A stretch of 64,000 nucleotides of DNA, taken from the NCBI RefSeq assembly GCF_003073045.1, contig NC_037593.1:17350725-17414724 (forward strand), given 5' to 3'. The stretch's first letter is position 1. Each line of letters starts with the position of its first letter. Shown here one piece after another: positions 24,896 to 36,778 of the stretch. Origin of the DNA: Pomacea canaliculata. Lineage: Eukaryota > Mollusca > Gastropoda > Architaenioglossa > Ampullariidae. A model generated the notes under the pieces. That model did no database searches, was not told the origin of the DNA, and was given only the letters and a program-made list of their open reading frames with translations. Position numbers and translations under genes: made by a program.

Positions 24896-25212
24896 GGCTG
24901 CTTATAGGATTTTATTTGGAGTATCTCTGCCCAAGCAAGGCAACCACTCGCTACAAATTCAGCCATTCGGCCATCTTGCTCATTTAATTAGTCAGTCACC
25001 GTCATCTGTCTTCTCACTGTTCATTTTATCATTTCACACATTCACTGATCTGTCATTGTGTCAGTCTTATTTGTCATCAGTGGGTTATTCACCTCTATCC
25101 GCCTATTTAAACCGTTGCATGCTCTCTTCTACCTTAATACCTATTTAAACGCTCCTTATTGCCTAAGTTACATTTTGTCTCCCAACAAAACACTGTGTAC
25201 GTGAAAATTTAC
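24896..25212. other. Spacer between the hAT element and tetraspanin exon 6
   Basis: No exon was recognised. On the minus strand this is intron sequence directly after the exon 6 donor if the tetraspanin's last exon lies further left. An 84-codon plus-strand frame here has no family resemblance. Confidence 0.4.
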
Positions 25213-28200
25213 CTCTAGCCCAATGATAGCAATGCTCAAGCCAATTATAGCACTCCCATAAGTAAACAAGACATCCTGCAATGATTCCCTGCAACCCTGC
25301 AAAAGCAAACAATTAATTTTAGACAATAATACAGCGGTAAAAAAAGTGAATGTGAGAAACATGAAATAACAACGAGTGCAAAATCTGTTGGAAAGGCATG
25401 TTATTGATGATATCAAGGTTTACCAGAATACAAATTAAAAAAAAAAACACACCTGTCCAGATGATTCTGTGCTGTACAAATTATAAACTCATGCATGTGC
25501 TGTATTTATTATTATTTGTTATGCACATACACTTTTCTGAACAACTCTTTTATAAATGCACACACACTGTTGATTTGAAATCTTTATTCTTACTTCGTCT
25601 TTGATTTTACTGTTAATCTCTCTCTCCTTCCCTTCACACTTATGTGTGTGAAAAGGTGCATGGGACAGACATCGTTTATGCAAATTATATATTATTAAGA
25701 CTGTGCAATTAATCAACCAATTGTTGATGCTGATCCTGGCTCAGTTTCTTAATCTGACTTTTAAAAGATCCCACTATGTGATTCTAAGGCCGTGTCTCTG
25801 TCTGATGACTGTCGACTCACCTGGGTAATCAAGAATGTGTTGTTCGTAGGATTGGTTGTACATGTCTCATTTCTGTTGATACAGCACTCCTCAGGTACCA
25901 TCGTCTTGTTCCAGTTCATGGGACGCAGTTCACTCAATATGTAGTCAGATGAATTCCTCCATCCACAGCAACTGTACTAGAAACAAAGTTAGCGAGAAAA
26001 GGGTGTTAGTCCATGATGTGAAAGTGAAAATACTTGCATTCCTGGCCGAGTGCACAGTCACGCTAGGTGGGCACTAATGCCTAACGGCCAGCTAAAATGT
26101 TTCTCAAATCTTAGTAGCTTAGCTGCCTGCTGGTATCCAAGTATATGCATCCGGCCCCTGGGCTGCGTGGTTGTAATGAACTGTTCACAGCCTCCACCTC
26201 AAGTTCTATTTAAAAAAAAACACTCTATAGACGAAATTGTTCACGGTTGATGCCTAAGGATTCTTTTAAAAGATTAACTGGTTGTCACGGCAGGAGTTCG
26301 AGCGGAAAATCCTGCATGATCACAATGCTAAGTGATATGATAAACATTTGTGACGCAAGACCGTTTTAACTTAGACTTCCTAATAATGTGCAATAAAGTG
26401 TTGCAATCTACTGGCTCTCTGAATCGAAATAACAAGAGAAGGGTATACAAACAGCTAAGAGATCACCGTTGTAAAAATCCCAAGAATTCCACCCGAAGTT
26501 ACAGGTCCCATGATCAAGCGGTGTTCTCTGTAGGTCTGTGGCTGTGCCCTTTTGTGCGCCTTGTGGACACAAGACTCGCAATAAAAGCTCGGTATAATAA
26601 TGTCTGACCTCCTACACTTATGCAAAGATCTGTAACACCCTTTTCCTAGTGACTCCATTTGGTCTCAAGATGTCTACTCGGTCGGTACAGGGTTTCCATC
26701 CAGCAACGTTTCGTCTGGGACGTCTTCGCTTGTTGACCAGAAGCCAGAGAACTGATCGCGCGCCACAAGTTATTTTTAAAGTTTCTTAATTTCGTTTTTT
26801 AAAAATTATCGAGGACTCGAAAATCAAGGTATACCTAACTACGGTTTTATATATATATACTTACCTCGCTTTGAAAGGCGTTGAACGCCGAGGTGAAAGC
26901 TGAGTCCTGTCTGCCGTAGTCCGCGTTGAACATGTAGGCTACTTCATTGTCAATCTTGGTCGCAATCTGTCAGAACAACACAGAGAACCTATACAGTGAG
27001 GTCTGAGAGGGACATTTGAACAACACTCCATACCTTGACGCCGACAACATTTTGAACAAGAGAACAATATACGTCATACGATATAGATGTTAACTAGTGC
27101 ACAATTTTCCATTTTTTTGATATTTTATTTTACTTTTTTAGAATTTATTTTGGATTTTTGCAGATTTATTATTTAGTTTTTTTTCCTTTGGAGAACTCAC
27201 ACAGGATGTCAAATAATGGATGTAAGTAAAACAGCTACATGACTTTAATTAATTCATTTGAGAGAGACATTCCATCTTCATAATTAACATTTTTAAAACA
27301 GAATTTTTTAAACAACTCTTTAAAATATTGCATAATTAGTCATAATGGTGCACTTATTTATTTGTTGGTCAATCACATCTTGTGCACTTAAAAACGATCG
27401 TAACTGCTCTAAATCTGGTTTGGTATCGAAGCATTTTCTCGAGATAACGCGGAGAGCTATGCATCCATCTTTAGACCGATGTATGTATACTTACGCGAAT
27501 CCTGAAGACGATAGCCAGAACGACAGCAGTTACTTGCACCACCATCAAGATAATGACAATAACAGCGTGCTGGTGACAGAAAAAGAAACACATGCACATA
27601 AATACATACAATACTTACGTGTATAAACATGCATTTGCTCTAACCACCCCACCCTACCCCTCACCTAACACCACAGCACAGGTCAGAGGAGGGGGAGAGC
27701 AGGAGGTCTGCAGGCGGTTGACTGATCCAAAAGGGATTACTCTTAGGAATGATTAATTTATTTTTTGATGGTTTTGTGTGTGTGTGGGGGGGACATTACT
27801 ACGCTGCATGAGTTATCGATCGTGGCTCAGTGGACGGTTGCATGATGTTTTTGAGATTGTCCTGATGATTTAGTGCCTATTTAGCGCATTTACCGTGTCG
27901 TTGTCACGGCTTATTTTGCCGCAGAAATGTCACAGGTTGTTAGTTCAGCAAACGACTGCGTACTCTCAAGATGAAGGTATGCGAGACATGCACGCACACA
28001 TTCAGACTGATAACTATAATAGTGTTGGTCTTGAGTCATGCAGAAAATTCCAGTGATTTCTCTACAATCATGGAAACAATGGCAACAAGAAAAGGAACGG
28101 GAATTAAATATTTTTTCTCAGCTTCTGCAAGTGACAAAAATCATGAAATTGTTATAAGTGAAAAATATTTTAAGAAAAAATAACGAGTGAAATAAATTTC

Positions 28201-29821
28201 TGGAGATGAAATTAATTATAGGGTAGGGTGAACAAGAAGAGGGTGGGAGTATCGGTGTTTTGGTGTTTTATGCCGAGCCAGCAACTAATGATATTTAACG
28301 GCAAGGCAGCCAGAGGACTTAAATTATCTCTTTGTGTTAAATGGGAGTAAGGGCAAGTTCTAAGTACGATGACTACAAACAAAAGGGACTCAAAACTCCA
28401 AAGGAACACAGTCGATGTAGGCATATCGTTCACATGATGTGACGTGCACGTTCTAACCGTATCAAAACTGTTTAGCAGTCGACCTGTTCTACCATCTTGA
28501 CGTCATTTTTCTCTATGTGATTTACATCACGTGTCTTCTACACGAGCTTGTGTGACGTCACTCACCACCACCAGGAGGACGCCGTTGCAGGTGCAGGCGG
28601 CCACGACCCCGAGGAGGGCGAAGGCGAAGATGGCGGCGCCAGCGGCGAGCAGGACGATAGCGCCATCTCGCAACACCTCCTGGCTCACGCTGCTTCCGTC
28701 CAAAACGCCGAAGTAGTTCGGCAGGTAGGAGTTGTATGCTGCCAGGAACCAGATGCCGGTAGCCATCGCTGCTCCTCCAACAGCCTGTACGCACACACGC
28801 ACGCACACGCGCACACACACACAGAGAAACAATGCACATGCATAATTTGTGTGGGTGTGGAGGGGTAACCCATGCAAGCAAAGTGTGAAGGTACTCGTAC
28901 AACTATACATTGTGCAAGAGGCGAAAAACAACAAAAGTGCAGGTAAGGACACCAATAATCCTATCGACTGAATCGGGGTCCGTGGCAAGGCATCAGTCCC
29001 GCTACAGTAAGATTGATAGGTGGGGAGATCGGCTACAACCACACAGCCCGTTGCACACTTCATGTTACAACCTGTGTGCTGTACGCTGATCGTCACAGAA
29101 GATAACTGGAGGAGAAAAAGAGCAGGAGGAAGAGAGAGAAAGAGATGGCATATCTGTTATTGCTTCAAGCACATTGGTGACAGCAAGGTGCGACAATCTG
29201 CTCAGTATGGCTAACTATATAATAGTCACCTATACGAATATTTATTATTATGAGATAGATCTCATATATTATGACTTGACAACATACAAATAAAATCTGA
29301 AAACAAAGGTGAAACGTCTTAAAGTACCCATGTACATCACATTGCAAACGTGTTAAAGCTGATGTAACAATAGCCACCTACACACTTACATGTTCAAAAG
29401 TCCACCTCCCACACACACACAAGCACACATTTGTACAAAGACAAAAAAAAAAAAAACTTTAAAAGAATTACACCCAAACCTACATCCCTATCATACATCA
29501 CACTCCCCTTAACAAGTAACACCAGACACGATTTTCACTCTGGCCCACCCAGTCGAGTTTTTTTTTTTTTTACACAGAAAGAGAATCTGAACGGGAAAGA
29601 AGGAAAAAGATTTTCTGCATAATTATGTGGACCTGTCCTACTGTTCACCTGCCAGTTCTTCGAGGTTTTTTTTAGGTTGGGGGAGGGGGGACAAACGATT
29701 AGACACGGTTGGACATTGACGAACGAGAATTGTGGAGGGAAAAAGCAGTGACACTCACCATTGCGAGCAAGTTGATGATAGCAAGGAAAACCTTGAGGCA
29801 CGTCTTGCAGGACCCTGCCAT
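25213..29821 (-). CDS. Tetraspanin, 6 exons found, terminal exon missing
   Basis: This four-pass membrane scaffold protein organises partner proteins such as integrins in membrane microdomains. Exons, all phase 0 with GT-AG borders: 29821-29759 (MAGSCKTCLKVFLAIINLLAM, start of TM1), 28784-28566 (rest of TM1, small loop, TM2), 27569-27495 (TM3, VIVIILMVVQVTAVVLAIVF), 26966-26865 (start of the large loop), 25976-25821 (CCGW motif, then ECC and a further Cys) and 25296-25213 (GCRESL and TM4). The large loop has six cysteines: CC of CCG, CC, C and the GC before TM4. The 233 residues found lack only the end of TM4 and the cytoplasmic tail, normally 10-30 residues, which should be encoded further left. 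Which vertebrate tetraspanin it matches cannot be told. Intron 2 carries a partial SINE. Confidence 0.9.
28253..28315 (-). repeat. tRNA-derived SINE, copy 3 (3' part)
   Basis: Read on the minus strand this contains CTGGCTGCCTTGCCGT, then TTAGTTGCTGGCTCGGC and TAAAACACC, matching the 3' thirds of copies 1 and 2. Beyond that, similarity to the SINE head is not clear, so the copy looks 5'-truncated or strongly diverged. It lies in tetraspanin intron 2, in sense with the gene. Confidence 0.65.
28786..28825. repeat. CA/CG-rich microsatellite beside tetraspanin exon 2 acceptor
   Basis: A run of CACA and CGCA repeats directly precedes the exon 2 acceptor on the minus strand, where it reads as GTGT and GCGT repeats ahead of TACAG. 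It takes the place of a normal pyrimidine tract. Confidence 0.8.
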
Positions 29822-30480
29822 GGCTGCCACCGTCATAAGCAGAACTCAGACGACAGACGGTCTTTGTGACGAAATTGTATGTAGAGTTTGTCGAAAGGGC
29901 TGGAAAAGTTCCAAAGAAATATAATTAGTTGAAGACAACTTCATAATAATTACATGAACGACATCATCATTTTGTACGCTGTGTGCGTGCGTGTGTGTGT
30001 ATGAGCGCGCACTCGTACATTTTAGTGACTGAGAGAGAGATACATAGGCATTTTGGTCTGAGAAGACAGGAAACTTATACTCATCCAGTTCCAGACAATA
30101 ATCCAGCGACCACACCTCACACATATCCAGTTCCTTACTCTGTTTTATGTCTCGTCGATGACAGCGACAACAATATGAATACGACACAACCGACACTGTG
30201 AACAATAAATGATTACGAGCGGCACACGCCGAGGTCGTCCAGCACCAGCTTCAAGAGCAAAACTGGCGAGAAAAACAACCTGCATACAGTGCTAATAATA
30301 GTGCACTTCCCAACGACCTCAGGGTGACGTCACTACACGTAAACAAAACTTTTGACAGGACAGAAAACACGGAGTTCTCCCAGCGCGCAAGTAACGTTGT
30401 TTCCGGGATAATTTCGGTTTGTTTTGTCTGTGTTTTTTTTTTTCTCAACTTCGCATGAACGAAGACAAAATGGCCACGCC
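29822..30480 (-). promoter_or_regulatory. Probable 5'UTR and promoter region of the tetraspanin
   Basis: The region upstream of the tetraspanin ATG changes to higher CpG near 30200-30480. It contains a full cAMP-response palindrome TGACGTCA at 30325-30332, about 500 bases upstream of the ATG. The start of transcription cannot be placed, and a 5'UTR intron is possible. Confidence 0.35.
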
Positions 30481-32581
30481 TCAGGTGTCACACCCGCTGC
30501 AGTAGATGATTCATCTGCGTCAAGCTGTAACCCTCGCTGCAACGCTGGCTGGCTGGAGGGGCGCAGTGGTCAACGCTGTTTCGAGGATGGGTGGCCAGGT
30601 AGGAGGGGGTGGTGGAAGAACAAGTCCTGTCACAAATCACACGCCATCACCTTGCCACGCAACTTCTCGGTGCTGGCATGAGGGGATGATTGTTCCCTCC
30701 CGGTCCCTCCACAACCTCGCTCCTTGACGGTCGAACTTTTTTTTTTGCGTGCGTCCTGCGTCGGGGAGGCCACGAAGCCCAAACCGAAGGAGTGTGTAAT
30801 TAAACACTATCGATTTGGCGAAAAGCAACTCGTTGTTGGAGGAAAAGAATGATGGTGGAGGGGGGGGGATCGGAGGAGAAAGTGGAGTGGGATGTTAAAT
30901 CTGCTGGCACTCAGGGAGAAAATGTTTGGCCATGAGTGACTCGACCTTTGTCGTCGGGTTCACAGACGCACGCCGCGCGCTGAGGCGAGACTGCGGCGGA
31001 GAGTGAGCAACCGTAACGGACACGCGATAAAGGGGGGAGGGGTCGGTGGAACTGCTCATCTGAGACGATGATTCACGGATCAACCTCGATAAGACAGGTT
31101 CAGTCCTGATTGGAATATTTTACCTGCCGGCAAAACAAAACTATGACACTGGGGTGCCTGTGTAAACGTCTCAACAACCATGACGCACGCGCTGACACAA
31201 AGGCCCAGACACTTCGTCTCACCCCTCCCACTCACTTATTTTTAAATTGTTTTAGAGAAAAAAAACGACGAAAGAAAGCGTTATAGTACCTCATGATAAA
31301 CATGTTATTCGCAATAAACAAACATGTCACACTACAGTATGAAGTCACTGCACTGGGTGTACTGCCTGTCACCGCTTTTATTATCGCAGCTGTTAGACTA
31401 ACGATCGCTGTCGACGCCATCGTTTTCTTGACTCTCCCATTGTACCACTTCTCGAATATCATTGACAACAGCCTCGGGGAGAGTAGGGAGAAACAGTAAA
31501 ATTTGTTTGAACAGAAGAGATGAGAGGTCATGAATACCTGCAGGTGTCTCAGGTTGCTTTTCATATTCTGTTTCAATATGAGTTACGTTGAATTTATTAT
31601 TAAAATGAAGCTATCCATAGTTAATGACTGGGTCACGTGACCCATCAGGTCTCAACGTCAGAGACCAACCTATTCCGTTGTCCTTTGCATGTGCGATGTA
31701 CGTACGTGATCATCCTAACTTTGATCGTTTTCTGATTTGATTACACACATTTTCTTTCAACATAAATTGAATTCTATAAATATCTCTTGAAAACAAAACA
31801 CTTGTCCACTTATAATTTGGCACTCATGCATCGGGGGGAAAAATGTCGCTGTGTGGATGACTTTTGAATATACACTAGTTGTCGACTAAAATAAGAACTT
31901 TTTAAAAGAGATATCTGCACAGCACAAACTAGTTTATTTGAATTATTATCTGGTGGCCTATGTATTGTGCTATATTCTTAAAATAGCTCCTTTAAAAATT
32001 ATTTTCACATTCTAGCCCGTAGGCTACTGCCATGTTCACTTTTAAAGTCAGATGAAAAGAGATGATAATAATAAAAGACGATGAAGTAATGATCTGGCAA
32101 GTCAGCGATTTGTACACTTCAGACATTTATTTTTACATCAAACAAACTTGAAAAGTATCTTGCACAGCTTGATCGTGTGGGCGTGTTTTTTTTTTTTTTG
32201 TGTAAACGTGTGGATGCATGACAAAGGCGAGAAACTTGAGATACAGTTTATAGGCCTGGCTGTGGGCCAGCGTGCTATTGAGTTTTCGATAAAAACTGAT
32301 GGAAGAAGAGGGGGTTGATGTTAGTAGAAGAGTGGGATGGAGAAAGAGAGAAGACAGCGAGTTCATTGTTTTTGTTCACCGATCAATAAATGTGTGACTG
32401 CAGCTCTACCTAAACATATAAAAATGTGCACTTGTATATATATGTTTTATATAGATTTATTAGCAGGGATACCCAGCGCTGTCCGCGCAAGTCAGAAAAA
32501 AAGCCGTTTAACCAGTTTCGAGGAGTCCATCCTTCTGTATGCGAACTGTATGAGAAGTAGATTATTTTTATTTCGGGAGTA

Positions 32582-32627
32582 AAAAAAAAACAAAACAAAA
32601 CAAAAAAAAAAAAAAAAAAAAAAAAAA
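32582..32627. repeat. Long A-rich tract
   Basis: About 46 bases made only of A with a few C (AAAACAAAACAAAAC then pure A). It may be the tail of an old retroposed sequence, but no recognisable SINE or LINE body was found to its left. Confidence 0.7.
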
Positions 32628-33530
32628 TGAGCCATAAAGTACTAAACAGTTCTGTGCTGATGTTTTCCCCAGTTGTTTGAACTTGCTTATTTAAAAAAAG
32701 AGACCAGTCACAATGCTGTATACATTTGTAAACAAAGTCACGTGTAGCGAAACGTGAAGCTGAAATGGCGTCGATTTGATAGACATCACAATCTGTGCCA
32801 AAACTTAAAACCACTAGTGACATCTTATAAAGGAACAATAAAACAAACATTAAAACAAGGATGTTTATGCAAAATGTTTCAACCAAACATAGTCAACGGC
32901 CTTTCAGTAGATAAAATGAATCCTCCTGAAAACTTTGTTTTGGATCGGACAAACGGTGCGAATTTGCATCGTGCTCGACAGCCTCCTCCCACCCCTATAC
33001 ACGTGTACCCGTACACATTTACATACACAGCTCCACGCTCTGCTTGATTTATGAGATACAACAGCAGCTGCGGTTTTCATAAACCAATTATCTCTTTGAA
33101 GCTGTTGACAAGTATACCACTTGAGAGATGCCACTTATCAAGACAGCCTCATGGGATCCTGCAGAGAGACTTCAAATTCAAAGGACTTGTTCGCCGCTTG
33201 CACCTCACACCGGCTTGTCCTCTTGTGTAGGACTGCGACTCGCCGTACAGACAGAGCAGATGATGCCAGCAATACCCTGACAACAACCTGGCACTATAAT
33301 CGATTGCCAACAGCAACAACAATCCCCTAACAAAACATTTTGAAACAATGCCGTTCTTTTGACAAAACAAAAAAAGAGAGAGGGAGGGGGGAAATTCCAG
33401 GATTTTTTTTTTTAAGATGAGAGCTCTCTCAACCTGCAGAATTTTTTCAAGTGCAAAGGAAAGCTCGACGCACACTGGTAAAAAGGCTCGGGGGAGAGAA
33501 GAGGGAATAAGTAAATTTGCCAAATGAGTG

Positions 33531-33552
33531 TTTCTCTCTCTCTCTCTCTCTT
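33531..33552. repeat. (TC)n microsatellite
   Basis: About ten TC dinucleotide units in a row in intergenic sequence. Confidence 0.85.
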
Positions 33553-33843
33553 TAGATTTTACATAAATTTCTTTATATTACATTACTGTCTCAACACTTA
33601 GACAAACACAAAAAAAATCATTATGAGGAGTCACGTGAAACTGTCATTTAATTGTTCTAAAATCTAGATGAGAAGGGAAGTAACTCTGTTGATACATAAT
33701 GTAAGCCACTTTCACCACATGGTTTAAATACACCTACACAACACCATCATATCAATAGGTTTCTGATATCGACAACGCCTATAGTAGCCTGTAGCTCGAC
33801 ATTTCCAGTTCCACCCTGAGGACTGTTGTTCGTGCTTGACATG

Positions 33844-33927
33844 AGGACTGCCGAGCCCAACCCAGTCTGTTATGTCCTGCTTGAGAGGAACACCGCCCAG
33901 TCCAAACCAATCTGTTATATCACCGAG
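33844..33927. repeat. Tandem pair of 42-bp imperfect repeats
   Basis: Units at 33844-33885 and 33886-33927 both start AGGA and share a CCCAGTC/CCAATCTGTTAT-type core and the end GAG. On the minus strand the core reads ITDWVGLG and ITDWFGLG in one open frame of 104 codons, but that frame resembles no family. Confidence 0.6.
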
Positions 33928-36165
33928 ACAGTTGTGACGCAGAGAAGAGATAAACACAAAGATCTTTGGTACAAAGGAGGTGAAGAGATCATCGCAGAAA
34001 CGACCTTGCTTAGGCAGGAGTGTATGAATAATACTCAACTGCCCAAAATAAGTTGCTGAGCCGGTTTATAGATTCAAATTTATGTTCTCTTCCTGTAAAC
34101 AAAGTTTACGAAAAAGGATGACTTCTACAGAAGAGAATGGCCAGGGGTAAGGAAAGAAGGGGAGAAAGAGGAGGGATCACGAATGCTGACGATAAACCAT
34201 TGGTTGTCTGCATCTGGACCTCTTATACACCCACTTGGTCTGTCAGAGAGCGAGTGAATCATACAAAGTAGGAAACATGCGATAAAGACAAGATATTAAA
34301 AATAATTGTTGAAATGGAAGGTGTGTTCCTGTGACACACCTAACACCTACCTATCTCTACTACGAGACTTGTGATATATGGTTATGTGACATGTTGCATG
34401 TGTTGGGAGGTCTGAGGTTCAGGTCTTCCCCCGCATTCACCACCTGCGCATTTTTGAATATTTCAGACTTCGTCATGCTCATTCTGGGGTGGTTTAAGTT
34501 TTTATAGCAGCCTTCTAGTGTGATGGTACAAGTATTTATAACTCTGACGGAGTTAATGTCCATTTCCAGACCAGTAAGTTCACAAACACTTCTTCTATCA
34601 GCGGGGAAAAAATATGGATTTACAAAAACATCTTTTGTGTATGTCACTCGTACTTCACACTTACAAACACACGCATGTGCAGTCACCGTCAACACCCTTT
34701 GATCACGTGGTAAATATGTTTTGGCACAAACAGTAGCTAGACGGCAGCGCTCGACAAACCACCGAAGGAAGAAAGGGTGGAGGTCACTATCTTGTCGTCT
34801 GCAAGTTAGTGACAGATCTGTATTATTATATCAACGCACGTCAGCTAGATGACTAATAGTTTATTCATTTGTTCGCAACGAAGCGGAGAAATACCAAATA
34901 ACAGTTATGCCCCATTTACTTCCTGCGCAACAGGGTTCTGGGACAATGGTGTACAGGAGAAGGCATGCGACATTTTGCGGACCCACCTAAAGAAAGAATG
35001 AATGAATACACGAAGAAAAAAATGAATACCGCTGGGAAGAAATTAAAAAGATTTTGTGTTTGAATTAAAGACGAGCCTTCTTGCATTGCTGTTGTTCGTG
35101 ACACGAAGTAAGCCGAAGCCCACACACCATGGCACATTCTTGCGTTTCTCGTTCTAATCTCGCCTCTATCTCTTGAACTTTCTTTTATTCATGGCGTACT
35201 CCTCCAATCAACATTATAAAAAAAGACAACAGCAACAACAGAATTGGCAATCCTTTTGTGAAACATAGCACAAATTGATGTAAATGTATTATGTCTCCAA
35301 CTCATTTTTTTCATCCAGTTTACACCGGCCTGTAAGTTCTGCGGTGGCAGACCGTCTGCTCCACTTCCTTCTGAATAAATAAAACCGAAATAATTCGATT
35401 TCATTTCTAGGTTCGCTTAATTGCAGCTCTGATCAGAAATTAATGAGCTTCTTGATGTAGAACTGTAGTGGTCAGTGTAAATTATTGATGAACGCTCTTC
35501 GTCTACTTGGGGTAGAAAATCTATAATACAGAAATGCCTCTGACGCCTCCAGATTGGAAACGACTAAGTAAAATAGTTTTTGGTTTTTTTTTATAAAAAA
35601 AAAGAAAAGCTCTACATATACTTGTACGTAAAAGTTACACGGCATGCTAGGTTAAGTTTTTGTAAAGAGAGAGGAGAGAAGGAAGATGTAGAAATGGAGG
35701 AACAAATAAAAAAACGAATAAATATGAATAACGAAAGTAAATAAATGGCTGACTGCTTGACGAGATTACTGGCATATTACATGACTGGCTAAATATATGA
35801 ATGAATTAATAAGACCGCGAAATATCGATCATCTTTACCGACTTGTTTTCGTCGACAGGCTGCTAAAACATTCAGCTGTTGTCTTTACATACGTCATCTC
35901 TGGTTAGCAAACGTTCTAGCTTACATCGATAAACAGTGACTTCTGCCCACCGCTCGTCAAACGTGATGTCAACAGGTCAGCACTAGCATGACACACTGTC
36001 TCACACGTCAGCACGTTGTCGCGCACGCAACACGTTCAACATTATTCCAAGATGCTCGATGAGTCGATGGTGATCAGACAGGTGTTGTCACGACAACATG
36101 TCGCCACCGTCTCCAAAATCCCTGGGGCCACGAACTTGACTGCTGGCAGGCTATTTTTTTCCCAG

Positions 36166-36279
36166 TTAACTACTAGAACGAGGCATGAGACTACAAAGCT
36201 TCCGGTTTATTCACTTTTCAGATTAACTACTAAAACGAGGCATGAGACTACAAAGCTTCCGGTTTAGTCACATTCTTTG
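36166..36279. repeat. Tandem pair of 57-bp repeats
   Basis: Two direct copies (36166-36222 and 36223-36279) share TTAACTACTA, AACGAGGCATGAGACTACAA and AGCTTCCGGTTTA with one difference over the first 44 bases. The high identity suggests a recent local duplication. Confidence 0.85.
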
Positions 36280-36778
36280 TTTAGGCTCGCCGAGACTCAC
36301 AGCGGAGAACTTCGCAAGAGGATAAGCGTTGGTCTTGGCAGACAGACAGCAGTCCACCTGTACACGTCCGTGGTGTGGTCGTAGGTATGAATTATCGGTA
36401 AAGAAGATCCCTATACAGACAGGAAGGGAGGGGACCGAATGGTAGGGTGTTCAGAGTGGGATCGGCAGATAATCTAAGTCCGTGTTTTACCAAGATCCAT
36501 AGCAGAAGGTCAAAAGTCACTTTCTCTCTCGACCCCCTATCTTTGGACTGAAGGTAAATCTATCATAAAGGTAATCTGCAACTTTGCTCCAAAGCTAGGC
36601 CCCCCAATAGGGCCAACATCCGGTATGTAAAGGCCGCGACATTAAAACAGACTTCTTCAATAGAGTTCTCACGTTTCTTTGTGAAACAAACCATGTGTTT
36701 CCTTCTGTTTGGATTTAATTTGCTACAGGATAACACTTTGTAAGCAATCCATCCTCCACGATCATGCTGCACCCTGAC

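Larger units (their letters stand above)
30481..36770. other. Gene-poor spacer with microsatellites and tandem repeats
   Basis: No coding gene was recognised. Contents: a CpG-rich stretch at 30480-31220, an A-rich tract at 32582-32627, a CT microsatellite at 33531-33552, a pair of 42-bp repeats at 33844-33927 and a pair of 57-bp repeats at 36166-36279. Open frames are up to 158 codons, but the longest includes translated homopolymer and none resembles a family. Confidence 0.45.

Noticed and set aside
28527-29096. Minus-strand open frame of 189 codons over tetraspanin exon 2
   Set aside because: Only 28784-28566 is coding. The upstream part is intron, including a translated microsatellite, and the exon borders are clear.
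32410-32886. Open frame of 158 codons on the minus strand
   Set aside because: It reads through the long A-tract as poly-Phe, and nothing on either side looks like protein.
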